39,902 bases of DNA, taken from positions 1-39,902 of the forward strand of contig JAGWTZ010000028.1 in the NCBI GenBank assembly GCA_028868695.1, given 5' to 3'. Position 1 is the stretch's first letter. Each line of letters opens with the position of its first letter. This stretch comes from Alphaproteobacteria bacterium (GTDB taxonomy: Bacteria > Pseudomonadota > Alphaproteobacteria > Rhizobiales > Aestuariivirgaceae). The notes below the pieces were generated by a model. That model saw only the letters and a program-made list of their open reading frames with translations, was not told where the DNA came from and made no database searches. The position numbers and the translations under genes are program-made. Of the stretch, positions 27,536-36,747 are shown piece after piece.

Positions 27536-28459
27536 CTACATGCCTTGCTTTGCCTGCAGATAGTAGTTGGCCTTGCGGCCATAGATCAGCCCGCGCAAAA
27601 CGCGGCGCAGCGTTTCTGATTTGCGCAAAGGTGCAAGCGCGCCCTGGCCGATATCATGCGCAACCACTTTCAGCGCGTCCCAGTGCGGGGCCGCACCCGG
27701 CGGGCGCTGCGGCAGGCCATAGCGGCGCAGCGTGCCATTCATCAGGCGGATCTTGTTCAGGCGCTTCACTTCCGGCGTTTTCCAGGTCATGGCCATCGAG
27801 ATGGAATAGGTGTCCCCCGTGCTCACCCAATGCGGAATGGTGTAGGGCATGTGCACAGCGTCCCCCGGTTTCAGCGTGTGCAGGGTGGCGCGGCTTTCAA
27901 ACCACTCTTCATATTTGCGGTTGCGATGAACCGATGGCGAGATTTCCATCTCCGCCTCACCCACCAGGGCGCGGTCCTCATTGTCAAAAGTGCGCAGGAA
28001 CTTGTCACCCTTGATCTGGATCAGGATGTTCTCTTCCATGTCGATGTGGAATGGCGTGGTGGCCCGTGCCGAGGAAACGAAGATGAAGCCTTCCACATCT
28101 GAATAAGCTGTGCGCGGCAGGCCCGCCGCGGCATTGGCTTCCTGCACGAATTGCTCCAGCATGGCCTTGTAGGCCGGGTCGCGCTCCACCCGCTTGATCA
28201 CCAGCCAGGCATTCGCCGTTTCGATGGATTTGATCACCGCCTCAGCGGCCATGTCGATCTTGGGAATGTCCTCAGCCTTGGCGCCGACGGCCACCTTGCC
28301 GGAAGAATATTCGATGGCATCGCGGGGCATGCCTTGCGCCAATTGCACCAGCCGCGGCAGGCTGAACAACACATTGTCCGCCAGCCCATGCTTCAGCGCA
28401 AACGGCCGCTTCAGGAAATTCTGCCGGGCAATGGAGGGGTCTGCAAACACAATGCTCAT
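27536..28459 (-). CDS. Cupin-8 / JmjC-like Fe(II) oxygenase
   Basis: A 307-aa protein with a cupin-like JmjC fold at about 115-230. The iron ligands are visible: H138 and D140 in TPFHID and H210 in YTIPHWV; Lys/Thr positions around EENILIQIKG (142-151) fit 2-oxoglutarate binding. The family hydroxylates proteins or small molecules. Its start overlaps the stop of the upstream acyltransferase by 4 bp (ATGA), so the two are made together. N-terminal 100 residues are less typical. Substrate unknown. Confidence 0.87.
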   Translation of the reverse strand: MSIVFADPSIARQNFLKRPFALKHGLADNVLFSLPRLVQLAQGMPRDAIEYSSGKVAVGAKAEDIPKIDMAAEAVIKSIETANAWLVIKRVERDPAYKAMLEQFVQEANAAAGLPRTAYSDVEGFIFVSSARATTPFHIDMEENILIQIKGDKFLRTFDNEDRALVGEAEMEISPSVHRNRKYEEWFESRATLHTLKPGDAVHMPYTIPHWVSTGDTYSISMAMTWKTPEVKRLNKIRLMNGTLRRYGLPQRPPGAAPHWDALKVVAHDIGQGALAPLRKSETLRRVLRGLIYGRKANYYLQAKQGM

Positions 28460-29595
28460 GATCGCTTCCTTCGGGTCAACGCATAGAAGGCCGATTTGAG
28501 CAGCCCCCTGACATGCCTTTTTACAAGCAAGCCTCGTGCCACCAGCCAGAAGCCCAGGGGCGTGACATTCTCCCCGGCCACCAAAACGTCCTGGAAACCG
28601 ATGCGGTCGCGCCAGACGCGGTCGATCATCGGGTGGCCGGGAATGGCTGAACTGTCCACGCGCCGGATGCCGCCTTCGGCAAAGAAGCTTTCCGTGGCAT
28701 CGAGAATGAGCAACGTGCCGGGTGAGAATTTGGCCCAGGCCTCGTCATAGGCGATCTTGCCCAGCCAGGCCTCATCGCCATCCACCATGGCATAGAGAAT
28801 GGCGATCGGCTTGCCGTCCAGTGCCAACCGCCAGAAGCGGAGTTTGCCTGCGGCTTGCAGGCCAGCCATCGCCTCACGGAAAGCTGCGGCAACACCCGGT
28901 GAATTCTTCAGCGCCGTGCCGCGCTTGCCCTTCCAGCCCGCAGATTCAAGCTCAAGCAGATCGTCCACAAAACCATTCAAAGTACTGTTTTGATTCAACG
29001 TTTCAAGTTTGAGATCACCCAGCTCCGACAGCCGGCTGCGCAGCCGTTTCAGTTCCTTGCGGCGCTTGTGGTCGAAATTATCAGCCAGCCATTCTTCGAA
29101 GCTGCCCTTGATTTCAAGCCCTGCCCGCCGCCAGCTTTGCAGCACGAAAACCCGAGCCGCGCTATCCTGCAGGGCTTCGGCAAAGGCGCCTTCGCTGGGC
29201 ACCGTATCGAATAGGAAGGGCTTGGAGCGGGCGTTCAAAAAGGCCTGCAATGCGGGCACGGCTTCGGACTTGGCCAGCCTGGGCAGCCCGCTCGCCAGCA
29301 GTGGCGAGGTCAAGGTCGAGTCGTGAAACGTCCCCGGCGCAACAGCCTGGGCCATGGCCATTGTGCCGCCACGCATCACTGCCTCGGCCCGGCCGCCGCC
29401 CTGCTTCAAAATGGGAATCACCAATTCCGCAGCACCATAGGCGCTTGGCACCAGGCTCCGGCCGGCAAGCGCCGCCCAGTCTGCCGAGATGGCCGGAAGC
29501 TCTGGCGCAACCAGCCTGAATGTTTGCGCACTCTCGCCCACTGCCTTCCCCCGCCTGGCTGCTCGCCCTTGTCTCAATGCCGGTGCAAATGTCAT
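28456..29595 (-). CDS. BioF2-like (FemAB-related) acyltransferase
   Basis: A 379-aa protein of the GNAT superfamily, Acetyltransf_6 (BioF2-like) type. The C-terminal half shows FWRLALDGKPIAILYAMV, AWLGKIAYDEAWAKFSPG and LILDATESFFAEGG, the family's core strands and acyl-CoA or aminoacyl-tRNA binding loop; a basic helix HKRRKELKRLRSRL sits in the middle. Start is uncertain: ATG 29595 has GAGG only 2 bases away, a TTG at 29676 is possible but lies next to the rpmF terminator. Coupled by 4 bp to the cupin-8 gene. Confidence 0.82.
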   Translation of the reverse strand: MTFAPALRQGRAARRGKAVGESAQTFRLVAPELPAISADWAALAGRSLVPSAYGAAELVIPILKQGGGRAEAVMRGGTMAMAQAVAPGTFHDSTLTSPLLASGLPRLAKSEAVPALQAFLNARSKPFLFDTVPSEGAFAEALQDSAARVFVLQSWRRAGLEIKGSFEEWLADNFDHKRRKELKRLRSRLSELGDLKLETLNQNSTLNGFVDDLLELESAGWKGKRGTALKNSPGVAAAFREAMAGLQAAGKLRFWRLALDGKPIAILYAMVDGDEAWLGKIAYDEAWAKFSPGTLLILDATESFFAEGGIRRVDSSAIPGHPMIDRVWRDRIGFQDVLVAGENVTPLGFWLVARGLLVKRHVRGLLKSAFYALTRRKRS

Positions 29596-29689
29596 GACCT
29601 CAGGCCATGCAAGCCACGCACCGTTTTGCACCAGACGGCCGCGCCGCGGCCAAATCCATAAGACAATGCTAAACAAACCCTTAAAATGA

Positions 29690-29716
29690 AAAGACCGGCC
29701 ACAAGGGCCGGTCTTT
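29690..29716 (-). terminator. Intrinsic terminator behind rpmF
   Basis: AAAGACCGGCC (29690-29700) and GGCCGGTCTTT (29706-29716) form a perfect 11-bp stem with a 5-base loop. On the minus strand it is followed by TTCATTTTAA, a U-rich tail, 23 bases behind the rpmF stop. The plus strand has CAAATC instead, so it works mainly leftward. Confidence 0.88.
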
Positions 29717-29738
29717 CAAATCAAGGATGTGAGGGCGA

Positions 29739-29924
29739 TCAGGCGTCAGCCTTCACCGTCAAAACCTGGCGGCCGCGATAGGTGCCGGCCTTCAGGTCAA
29801 CATGGTGCGGGCGGCGCAATTCGCCGGACTTCTGGTCTTCAACCCAAGTCACCGTCTGCATCTTCTGGCCCGAACGGCGCATGCCGATGCGGCTGCGGGA
29901 CATTTTTTTGCGTGGAACTGCCAT
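29739..29924 (-). CDS. rpmF: 50S ribosomal protein L32
   Basis: A 61-aa ribosomal protein: [20 protein letters not shown] and the C-terminal [19 protein letters not shown] are the alphaproteobacterial L32 pattern. No zinc cysteines, as usual in this lineage. It is framed by terminators on both sides, which makes it a single-gene transcript. Confidence 0.98.
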   Translation of the reverse strand: MAVPRKKMSRSRIGMRRSGQKMQTVTWVEDQKSGELRRPHHVDLKAGTYRGRQVLTVKADA

Positions 29925-29940
29925 GTTAAACCTCTGAATT

Positions 29941-29974
29941 CAAACAATAAAACAAATAGGGCGGTAAACCGCCC
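29941..29974 (-). terminator. Hairpin and U-rich tail behind mtgA
   Basis: GGGCGGT (29959-29965) and ACCGCCC (29968-29974) pair around two bases (effectively a 6-bp stem with a 4-base loop). On the minus strand TATTTGTTTTATTGTTTG follows. It lies 16 bases behind the mtgA stop and ends the message in front of rpmF; the rpmF promoter would have to lie in or near this element. Confidence 0.7.
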
Positions 29975-29990
29975 CAAACCGTTGGGCGGC

Positions 29991-30704
29991 TTATAGCTGA
30001 GGATTCTGCCCGAGACAAGCCAGATACGCGTCAATTCCGTCCATGTTATCGAGGATATGCTGGGCAATGGCGTTGACCTTGGCGGAAGGTTTTCCCGCCT
30101 GCCGCTTGATCGGATTGGGCAAAACCGCCGCCAAAAGCGCTGCCTCGCGCCGCGTCAGCTTGGCGGCCGGTTTGCCAAAATGGTACTGGGCCGCGGCCTC
30201 GGCCCCATAAATGCCCGGCGCCCATTCGGCGATGTTGAGGTAAATCTCCATCATCCGCCGCTTGGTGAGAACCCCGTCCATGTAATAGGCGAGCGGCATT
30301 TCCAGCCCTTTGCGGATGAAGCTGCGCCCATCCCACAGAAACATGTTTTTTGCCACCTGCATGGAAATGGTGGAAGCGCCGCGCGAAGGGCCTTCGTCTC
30401 CGCTGTCCAGCGCGTCCTGGAACTCTATCCAGTCGACACCATGGTGGCTGCAAAACCGCTGGTCTTCAGAGGAAACCACCGCCCGCGCCAGCTCCGGCGA
30501 GATGCGGTCCATGCTCACCCATTGCTTGTGCAAGCCATTGCCATTGACCAGCCGCAGCAGCATCACATTGGAGAAAGGCACTGGCACCACGCCATACACC
30601 AGCGTCATCACCAGCGGCCAGGCTAGCAGAAACCCGGCCAAGCCCAGCAGCGCCTTCTGCCAGCGCGCCCGCCTGTGCCAAAATGTTTTGAGTTTCTGCC
30701 GCAT
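29991..30704 (-). CDS. mtgA: Monofunctional biosynthetic peptidoglycan transglycosylase
   Basis: A 237-aa glycosyltransferase 51 enzyme that polymerises lipid II into glycan strands. One membrane segment (residues 19-42), then the family motifs: E80 in SSEDQRFCSHHG, GASTISMQVAKNMFLW, RKGLEMPLA, KRRMMEIYLNIAEW and LLAAVLPNP. Divergent from the prenyl synthase gene, which makes precursors of the lipid carrier used here. Confidence 0.96.
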   Translation of the reverse strand: MRQKLKTFWHRRARWQKALLGLAGFLLAWPLVMTLVYGVVPVPFSNVMLLRLVNGNGLHKQWVSMDRISPELARAVVSSEDQRFCSHHGVDWIEFQDALDSGDEGPSRGASTISMQVAKNMFLWDGRSFIRKGLEMPLAYYMDGVLTKRRMMEIYLNIAEWAPGIYGAEAAAQYHFGKPAAKLTRREAALLAAVLPNPIKRQAGKPSAKVNAIAQHILDNMDGIDAYLACLGQNPQL

Positions 30705-30801
30705 TGCCCTGTGCTAGAAAACGGTGCTCCAACTGCCCCGTGTCTCTTACGTCATTCATGTGACGGCGGAAACCATTCAATGAAAAGCCGGTTACCTGAT
30801 C

Positions 30802-31671
30802 TTGCAATCCGCCCCTGCCCTGTTTGAAACCGCTCTCGCCGCTTGCGCCCTTGCGGTTGAGGAAGAGCTTGAGGCGCTGCTGCCTGAAGCGCCATCCAGC
30901 CGCCTGCAACAAGCCATGCGCTATGCCGCACTGGGCCAGGGCAAGCGGTTGCGCCCGTTCTTTGTGATGGAAAGCGCGCGCCTGCATGGCGTGGCCCCAG
31001 CCCGCGCGCTGACAGTGGCGGCGGCGCTGGAAATGATCCATTGCTATTCGCTGGTCCATGATGACTTGCCAGCCATGGATGATGATGACTTGCGCCGCGG
31101 CCGCCCCACCACGCACAAGAAATTCGATGAAGCCACCGCCATTCTGGCCGGTGATGCGCTGCTGACTTTCGCATTCGAAGTCTTGGCCAGCGCTGGCGAA
31201 TCCGCAACCATCATCGCCGCTCTTGCCAAGGCTTCGGGACCGCAAGGCATGGTGGGCGGCCAGATGCTGGACATTGAAGCCGAAAGCAAAGGCTTCGCCA
31301 CGCTGGCCGAAATCTCCGCCATGCAGCGCTGGAAAACCGGCGCGCTGTTTGAATTTGCCTGCACCGCCGGGCCAATGATGGCAGGCTCTGCAACCGCTCC
31401 GCTGCAAGCCTATGCCGAAGCCATCGGCCTCGCCTTCCAGATCGCCGATGACATTCTGGACGTGGAAAGCAGCGCCGAGGCCTTGGGCAAAGCCACCCAG
31501 AAAGACAGCGGCCGCGGCAAGGCCACCTTTGTCGATTTTCTGGGGATGGAACGCGCCAAACAGGAAGCCACCCGTCTGGTCGCACAAGCCAAGGCTGCCC
31601 TCGCGCCCTATGGCGCGGAGGCGGCAACGCTCCATGCCGCAGCGGATTTCATGATCGCCCGCCGGAAATGA
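30802..31671 (+). CDS. ispA: Farnesyl/geranyl diphosphate synthase (short-chain prenyl synthase)
   Basis: A 289-aa enzyme that condenses IPP with allylic diphosphates. The first Asp-rich motif is DDLPAMDDDD (87-96), the second DDILDV; YAALGQGKRLRPF (41-53) is the substrate-binding loop. The short pre-FARM residues HCYSLVH fit a farnesyl diphosphate synthase. TTG 30802 is the only start in reach: a stop at 30781 closes the frame upstream, and CTG 30796 is the only other option. No clear Shine-Dalgarno. Its 3' end overlaps the gene on the other strand by 23 bp. Confidence 0.92.
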   Translation: MQSAPALFETALAACALAVEEELEALLPEAPSSRLQQAMRYAALGQGKRLRPFFVMESARLHGVAPARALTVAAALEMIHCYSLVHDDLPAMDDDDLRRGRPTTHKKFDEATAILAGDALLTFAFEVLASAGESATIIAALAKASGPQGMVGGQMLDIEAESKGFATLAEISAMQRWKTGALFEFACTAGPMMAGSATAPLQAYAEAIGLAFQIADDILDVESSAEALGKATQKDSGRGKATFVDFLGMERAKQEATRLVAQAKAALAPYGAEAATLHAAADFMIARRK

Positions 31672-32362
31672 CGCGCTTGGCGGCATCATAGTCCGCAACC
31701 CGGTAAATCCAGCCTTTGCGGATCACATATTCCCAGCGCAGCTTGGCGGATGTGGCCAGGTCTTCCGGTGTGGTTGCCAGCATTTCCTCGCGCGATGGGT
31801 TGTGCGCGCCATCGCGCAACACCGCGCGGTTCACATCCAGCCCCAGCGCAATCGCCGCCTTGTAGTAGCCAAACTGGATGAAGCCTGAACAGATGAATTG
31901 CCGTGGCATCCACGCCTTGTAAACCCTCGGCTTGCCCGCCACGCGCCGCCACCCCGCATCCAGGCCAAACAGCGTCTTGAACCCAAGGCCGAACAGGCGG
32001 TGATAGTCATAGGGCTTGTGCAGCTCGTTCAGCATGAAGCCGCGCGCCGCTCGGAAGAAATCCGGGCTGAACCCCTCGCCCTCGAGGCGCAGGATGCCCG
32101 CCTCCTCCACCGCGTTCCGCCCTTGCACATAGCTGTCAAGGCTGGCCAGCCCCACGCCCTGGAACAGGCTTTCAATCACGAAGGTGTGGCTGAATTCCTC
32201 CTGCTCGCGTGGCAGAAAAAACACCATGGCCGCATGGCTAAAGGTATTGCCCGAAAGCAGGCGGATCAGCCGTGAGGCTGGCGTCGGGCTGCGGGAAAGA
32301 ACGATGTCGCCGCGCTTCAACAAGCTTGCCGCGTGGTGGCGGAGGAAGTCCGCCACCGGCAT
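31649..32362 (-). CDS. YiiX/YebB-like NlpC/P60 family hydrolase (permuted)
   Basis: A 237-aa protein of the circularly permuted NlpC/P60 type: GDIVLSRSP (18-26) and FSHAAMVFFL with His43 come before FICSGFIQFGYY with Cys158, the order seen in YiiX-like enzymes. E64 may complete the site. These enzymes act on peptides or acyl-amide bonds. ATG 32362 is preferred because it lies directly in front of the domain; the frame is open to 32413, which would overlap ispG by 38 bp. The 3' end overlaps the prenyl synthase gene tail to tail by 23 bp. Confidence 0.8.
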   Translation of the reverse strand: MPVADFLRHHAASLLKRGDIVLSRSPTPASRLIRLLSGNTFSHAAMVFFLPREQEEFSHTFVIESLFQGVGLASLDSYVQGRNAVEEAGILRLEGEGFSPDFFRAARGFMLNELHKPYDYHRLFGLGFKTLFGLDAGWRRVAGKPRVYKAWMPRQFICSGFIQFGYYKAAIALGLDVNRAVLRDGAHNPSREEMLATTPEDLATSAKLRWEYVIRKGWIYRVADYDAAKRVISGGRS

Positions 32363-32375
32363 GGGAAACTTCGGC

Positions 32376-33602
32376 TCAACCGCCCCAGCGCTTGGCAACA
32401 TAGTCCTCAACAATCCCCTGGAACTGCTGGGCGATGTTTTCGCCGCGCAGCGTTTTCACCTTCTTGCCATCCACATAGACAGGCGCGGCGGGAAGCTCCC
32501 CCGTGCCCGGCAGCGAGATGCCAATATCGGCATGCTTGCTTTCCCCCGGCCCGTTGACGATGCAGCCCATCACCGCCAGCGACAGCGTTTCAAAACCAGG
32601 ATACTGCAACCGCCATTCCGGCATGCGCCCGCGCACATAGGTTTGGATGTCGCGCGCCAGTTCCTGGAACACGGTGGAGGTGGTGCGCCCGCAGCCCGGG
32701 CAGGCAATCACCATCGGCGCAAAGGCGCGAAGGCCCATGCTCTGCAGGATTTCCTGCGCCACGATCACTTCGCGCGTGCGGTCTCCACCCGGTTCCGGCG
32801 TCAGCGAAATGCGGATGGTGTCGCCAATGCCCTGCTGCAGCAACACGGCCAGCGCGGCGGTGGAGGCAACGATGCCCTTTGAGCCCATGCCCGCCTCGGT
32901 AAGCCCCAGATGCAATGCATGATCTGTGCGTGCCGCCAGCATGCGGTAAACCGCGATCAGGTCCTGCACTTCTGAGCACTTGGCAGAAATGATGATGCGG
33001 TTGCGCGGCAGGCCAAGCTCTTCGGCATAATGTGCCGATTGGATGCCCGAGCGCACAATCGCCTCATGCATCACCTCGCGCGCATCAAGCGGCTTGGGAG
33101 ACTTGTGGTTCTCGTCCATCAGCGCCGCCAGCATCGCCTGGTCGAGCGAGCCCCAATTCACGCCGATGCGCACCGCCTTGTCATGCCGCGCGGCGATCTC
33201 GATCATGGTGGCGAAGTTGCGGTCCTTCTTTTCCTTGAAGCCGACATTGCCGGGATTGATGCGGTATTTCGCCAGCGCTTTGGCGCAATCTGGATAGTCG
33301 GCCAGCAGCAAATGGCCGTTGTAGTGAAAATCCCCCACAATCGGCACATGCACGTTTTTCTTGGCCAGCAATTCGGCAATGCGCGGAACTGCGGCCGCAC
33401 TTTCCTCGCGGTCCACGGTGATGCGCACCAGCTCGCTGCCGGCACGCGCCAGTTCGGCGATCTGCCGGGCGGTGCCTTCTGCATCCGCAGTGTCGGTGTT
33501 GGTCATGGATTGCACAACGATGGGTGCCGCACCGCCCACCAACACCGACCCCACCTGAACGCCCACAGTCTTGTGGCGTGATTCAATTGCCGAATAGCTC
33601 AT
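32376..33602 (-). CDS. ispG: 4-hydroxy-3-methylbut-2-enyl diphosphate synthase (GcpE)
   Basis: A 408-aa [4Fe-4S] enzyme of the MEP pathway (MEcPP to HMBPP). Cluster ligands are C301 and C304 (ACPGCGR), C347 (GCIVNGPGE) and E354. [14 protein letters not shown] near residue 28 is the typical start of the TIM barrel. Close to the short-chain prenyl synthase gene, which uses the IPP/DMAPP made downstream of it. Confidence 0.97.
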   Translation of the reverse strand: MSYSAIESRHKTVGVQVGSVLVGGAAPIVVQSMTNTDTADAEGTARQIAELARAGSELVRITVDREESAAAVPRIAELLAKKNVHVPIVGDFHYNGHLLLADYPDCAKALAKYRINPGNVGFKEKKDRNFATMIEIAARHDKAVRIGVNWGSLDQAMLAALMDENHKSPKPLDAREVMHEAIVRSGIQSAHYAEELGLPRNRIIISAKCSEVQDLIAVYRMLAARTDHALHLGLTEAGMGSKGIVASTAALAVLLQQGIGDTIRISLTPEPGGDRTREVIVAQEILQSMGLRAFAPMVIACPGCGRTTSTVFQELARDIQTYVRGRMPEWRLQYPGFETLSLAVMGCIVNGPGESKHADIGISLPGTGELPAAPVYVDGKKVKTLRGENIAQQFQGIVEDYVAKRWGG

Positions 33603-33634
33603 GCGCCCTCATCTGCGCTGGGAATGTTGCAACG

Positions 33635-34543
33635 TCAAGGCAGTGCCATGGAGAGCAGCAGGCAGCCGGTATCCACGATGTCAGCCACCGTGGCGCCGCG
33701 GGAAAGGTCGGAAACTGGCTTGGCAAAGCCTTGCAGCACCGGCCCCATGGCTTGAGCCCCGGCGAGATACTGCGTGAGCTTGTAGGCGATGTTCCCGGCA
33801 TCAAGGTCCGGAAACACCAGTACATTGGCCCTGCCCGCCACAATTGAGGCACCAGGAACCTTGCGCGCCGCCACCGCGGGTGAAAGTGCGGCATCCCCCT
33901 GCAGTTCACCGTCTATGGCAAGGTCCGGCGCCCGCGCCTTGGCCAGCGCCAGCGCCTGGATGACTTTCTCGGCATCCGGATGCTTGCCGCTGCCCTTGGT
34001 GGAAAAGGAAAGCAGCGCCACGCGCGGCTCTTCGCCAAGCAAAAGCCGCCCGGTATGGGCCGAGGCAAGGGCTATGTCGGCCAGCTCCCCAGCCGTCGGC
34101 TGCACATTGACCGCGCAATCGGCAAACACCAGCTGCTTGTCTGGCCATTGCATCAGGAAAAAGCTGGAAGGAATGGCAAAGCCGGGGGCAAGGCCCACGG
34201 TCATCATGGCCGCCTCGATCACCCGCGCGGTGGGGTTGGCCGCCCCGGCCAGCATGGCATGGGCCCGGCCTTCGGCGACCAGCGCTCCGGCCGCATAGAG
34301 CGGCTTGGCCAGCAGCCGCGCCGCCATGCCTTCGTTGAGCTTCGGGCGCCGCGCCATCACATTGGCAAGCGCGGCAGGCGAAGGCGCGGGCACCTCGCCC
34401 TGAAACACAATGGGCTCAGCCAGCCCTTCCCGGCGCAGGATGGCCGCCGCCTCGACAATGCGGGCATCCTCGCCTTCTGGCATGGCAAGCGTGAGCTTCT
34501 GGCCCTTGATCCGGGCCTTGGCCTGTTCAACAACATTCGGCAT
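33635..34543 (-). CDS. pta: Phosphate acetyltransferase
   Basis: A 302-aa PTA_PTB enzyme, short form without the N-terminal DRTGG part (acetyl-CoA + Pi to acetyl phosphate + CoA). [13 protein letters not shown] near residue 21, PTARVIEAA, and the C-terminal [29 protein letters not shown] are the signature stretches. The ackA gene is not visible. ATG 34543 has no good ribosome binding site; it is 17 bases from the divergent citrate synthase start. Confidence 0.93.
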   Translation of the reverse strand: MPNVVEQAKARIKGQKLTLAMPEGEDARIVEAAAILRREGLAEPIVFQGEVPAPSPAALANVMARRPKLNEGMAARLLAKPLYAAGALVAEGRAHAMLAGAANPTARVIEAAMMTVGLAPGFAIPSSFFLMQWPDKQLVFADCAVNVQPTAGELADIALASAHTGRLLLGEEPRVALLSFSTKGSGKHPDAEKVIQALALAKARAPDLAIDGELQGDAALSPAVAARKVPGASIVAGRANVLVFPDLDAGNIAYKLTQYLAGAQAMGPVLQGFAKPVSDLSRGATVADIVDTGCLLLSMALP

Positions 34544-34560
34544 GAAAAGGAATGTGCCAC

Positions 34561-35703
34561 ATGGCTGAAGAAGAGAAAATCGAAATCCACCGCGGCCTGA
34601 AGGGCGTCTATTTCGAGCGTTCCGCCACCACCTTCATCGACGGCAAGGCGGGCGAGTTGCGCTATCGCGGCTATTCGATTCATGACCTCGCTACCCAATC
34701 CACATTCGAGGAAACGGCCTACCTGCTGCTGCATGGTGAATTGCCGACGGCCGCCCAGCTCGCGGGCTTCACCGCCGCGCTTGTTTCGGCCCGGCAATTG
34801 CCAGCCGAAATCATTTCGCTCATCACCTTGCTCAAGCACGCCCACCCGATGGAGGTGCTGCGCACGGCCACTTCGGCACTGGGCGCTTTCGACGCGGCAG
34901 TGAATGACACAAGCGTGGAAGCCGCCCGCGCCAAGGCCATCCGCCTTGCCTCGCAAATTCCCATGATCGTGGCCGCCCATCATGCCATCCGCAGCGGGAG
35001 GCCCGTACCAGCGGCAGACGCCAGCCTCTCGCATGCCGCCAATTTTCTGTGGATGATCACCGGCCGCAAGCCTTCATCTGATGCCGCCCAACTGATGGAC
35101 CGCGATTTTATTCTCCATGCCGAGCATGGCTCCAACGCATCATCTTTCACGGCCCGCGTGGTGATCGGCACCGAGGCCAATCTTCATGCTGCCATGACGG
35201 CGGCGATTGCCGCTCTCTCCGGCCCTGCCCATGGCGGCGCGGCTGAAGACGTGATGCGCATGGCCAAGGAAATTGGTGAGCCGGGAAATGCCGCGGCCTA
35301 CGTCAAGGCCAAGCGTGCGGCGGGTGAAGCCGTCACTGGTTTCGGCCACCGCGTTTACCGCACCGAAGACCCGCGCGCCCGCCACATGCGCGATGGCGTG
35401 GAGAAATTGTCCCGCGAGATGGGAGAGCCGAAATGGTTCGCCATCCTGCAGGCGGTGGTTGAGGCCATGAAGCCCTATTCCCGTTTCGGCGTGAATGTGA
35501 ATGTCGATTTCTATTCAGGCGTGATCTACTATCTCAACGGCATCCCGCAGGATTTGTTCGTGCCGATCTTTGCTGTGGGCCGCGTGCCGGGCTGGGCTGT
35601 GCAATGCATCGAGCAGCTGCAGAACAACATTCTCATCCGCCCCCTCACCCAATATGATGGGCCGGAGCCGCGCGCCTATCAGCCAATTGTCAGCCGCCGG
35701 TAA
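34561..35703 (+). CDS. Citrate synthase (short type II / 2-methylcitrate synthase-like)
   Basis: A 380-aa dimer-type enzyme that condenses acetyl-CoA (or propionyl-CoA) with oxaloacetate. Catalytic residues: H224 (SGPAHGGA), H263 (FGHRVYRT) and D316 (NVDFYSG). AAGGAA at 34546-34551 is at a proper distance from ATG 34561. Alphaproteobacterial housekeeping citrate synthases are about 430 aa with an NADH-sensing N-terminus, so this short form is more like PrpC or a secondary citrate synthase. No prpB/prpD is in the window. Confidence 0.93.
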   Translation: MAEEEKIEIHRGLKGVYFERSATTFIDGKAGELRYRGYSIHDLATQSTFEETAYLLLHGELPTAAQLAGFTAALVSARQLPAEIISLITLLKHAHPMEVLRTATSALGAFDAAVNDTSVEAARAKAIRLASQIPMIVAAHHAIRSGRPVPAADASLSHAANFLWMITGRKPSSDAAQLMDRDFILHAEHGSNASSFTARVVIGTEANLHAAMTAAIAALSGPAHGGAAEDVMRMAKEIGEPGNAAAYVKAKRAAGEAVTGFGHRVYRTEDPRARHMRDGVEKLSREMGEPKWFAILQAVVEAMKPYSRFGVNVNVDFYSGVIYYLNGIPQDLFVPIFAVGRVPGWAVQCIEQLQNNILIRPLTQYDGPEPRAYQPIVSRR

Positions 35704-35832
35704 CAATCGCCTGCCCCCACATCACCCTTGTTCTGCCCCCTGATCGCCACATTCACTAAGGAATGTTAACCCGCACAGCACCACCAAAATGGGGTGCGGT
35801 GGGGGACGGCGCAGTAACGGGAGGGGACAGGC

Positions 35833-36747
35833 ATGAGGAAGCTTCTGCTTGGCATCTGCGGGCTTGCGCTTGGAATACATGTGGCTCAGGCGGGCCAGAC
35901 TGAATCACCTTTCACCATTCTGGTGGGCGAGCCGTCTTGGCTTGCTGAATCGCAATCCATTGCCAAGGCGCTGGATCACGAAAACGCGTTGCGCGTTCTG
36001 CCCATCATCAGCACCGGCAGCCTTGCCGCCTTGCAGGACATGGAGCAGTTTTCCCTGATCAACGCGGTGATGGTCACCACAGATGCGGCGGCCTATGTGC
36101 GCGCCCAGAACATTGGCGCGCCCGAAGGCGAGCACCTCACCTACATCACGGCGATCAAGCCACTGCCCATCCTGCTTGTGGCGCGCAAGGGCATCAACAA
36201 TGTCACCGGCCTTGCAGGCAAGAAGATTGCCACCGGCCCGGCGGACAGCGCATCATTTGCAGCGGGTGAATTGCTGCTGGGCGGCATGGAAGTGCCATTC
36301 CTGCGCGTGCCCGCCGCCCAGGAAAAGGCCATTGACGCGCTGGCCCAAGGCAAGGCCGACGCCGCCTTGGTGGTCGGCACGCCTGCCAATCTTGAGCGGC
36401 TGGGGGCAGCCAATTTCCGCCTGCTTCCCATGGTGCTGCCTCCACAGCTGCAAGGCACTTATCAGCCGTTGAAGCTCACGGCGCGCGAGGCGCCGGGCCT
36501 CCTCAACGCCAGCCAGCAAGTGGACGGTGTTTCCACTGAACTGGTTCTGGCCGTGGATGATCGCTCAACCAAGCCCGATCAGGTCAAGCTGCTCAAGGCC
36601 TTTGAATCTGAACTGTTCAGCCAGCTGCAGGCAGCGCCGACCAGCCCGCTCCACGACGAGGTTGCCGGATGGCAACGCGAAGCCACCGCCGCCGCAATTA
36701 TCAAATCCCTTCCCGCCACCATCATCCCGACAGGAGCGACCCCATGA
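35833..36747 (+). CDS. TAXI-type TRAP solute-binding protein (orphan)
   Basis: A 304-aa periplasmic protein with a signal peptide (1-20, ending HVAQA) and a TAXI/NMT1-like binding fold: FTILVGEPSWLAES at the start, VMVTTDAAAYVRAQN, ILLVARKGINNVTGLAGKKIATG and AIDALAQGKADAALVVGTP. GGGAGGGG precedes the ATG. No dctM/dctQ-type permease is near. The stop overlaps the next gene by 4 bp, a membrane-anchored Ig-like/Sel1-like protein, so they form a pair. Confidence 0.82.
   Translation: MRKLLLGICGLALGIHVAQAGQTESPFTILVGEPSWLAESQSIAKALDHENALRVLPIISTGSLAALQDMEQFSLINAVMVTTDAAAYVRAQNIGAPEGEHLTYITAIKPLPILLVARKGINNVTGLAGKKIATGPADSASFAAGELLLGGMEVPFLRVPAAQEKAIDALAQGKADAALVVGTPANLERLGAANFRLLPMVLPPQLQGTYQPLKLTAREAPGLLNASQQVDGVSTELVLAVDDRSTKPDQVKLLKAFESELFSQLQAAPTSPLHDEVAGWQREATAAAIIKSLPATIIPTGATP

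Noticed and set aside
30750-30765. CGTCA-N6-TGACG inverted repeat between mtgA and the prenyl synthase gene
   Set aside because: Only 5-bp arms; too short to call an operator.
30466-31698. Open frame of 410 codons on the minus strand across the prenyl synthase
   Set aside because: Antisense shadow of the DDxxD enzyme gene, low-complexity composition.
35760-35770. TTAAC as a CtrA site in front of the TAXI gene
   Set aside because: Second half missing at N7 spacing; CTAA stands at N6 only.
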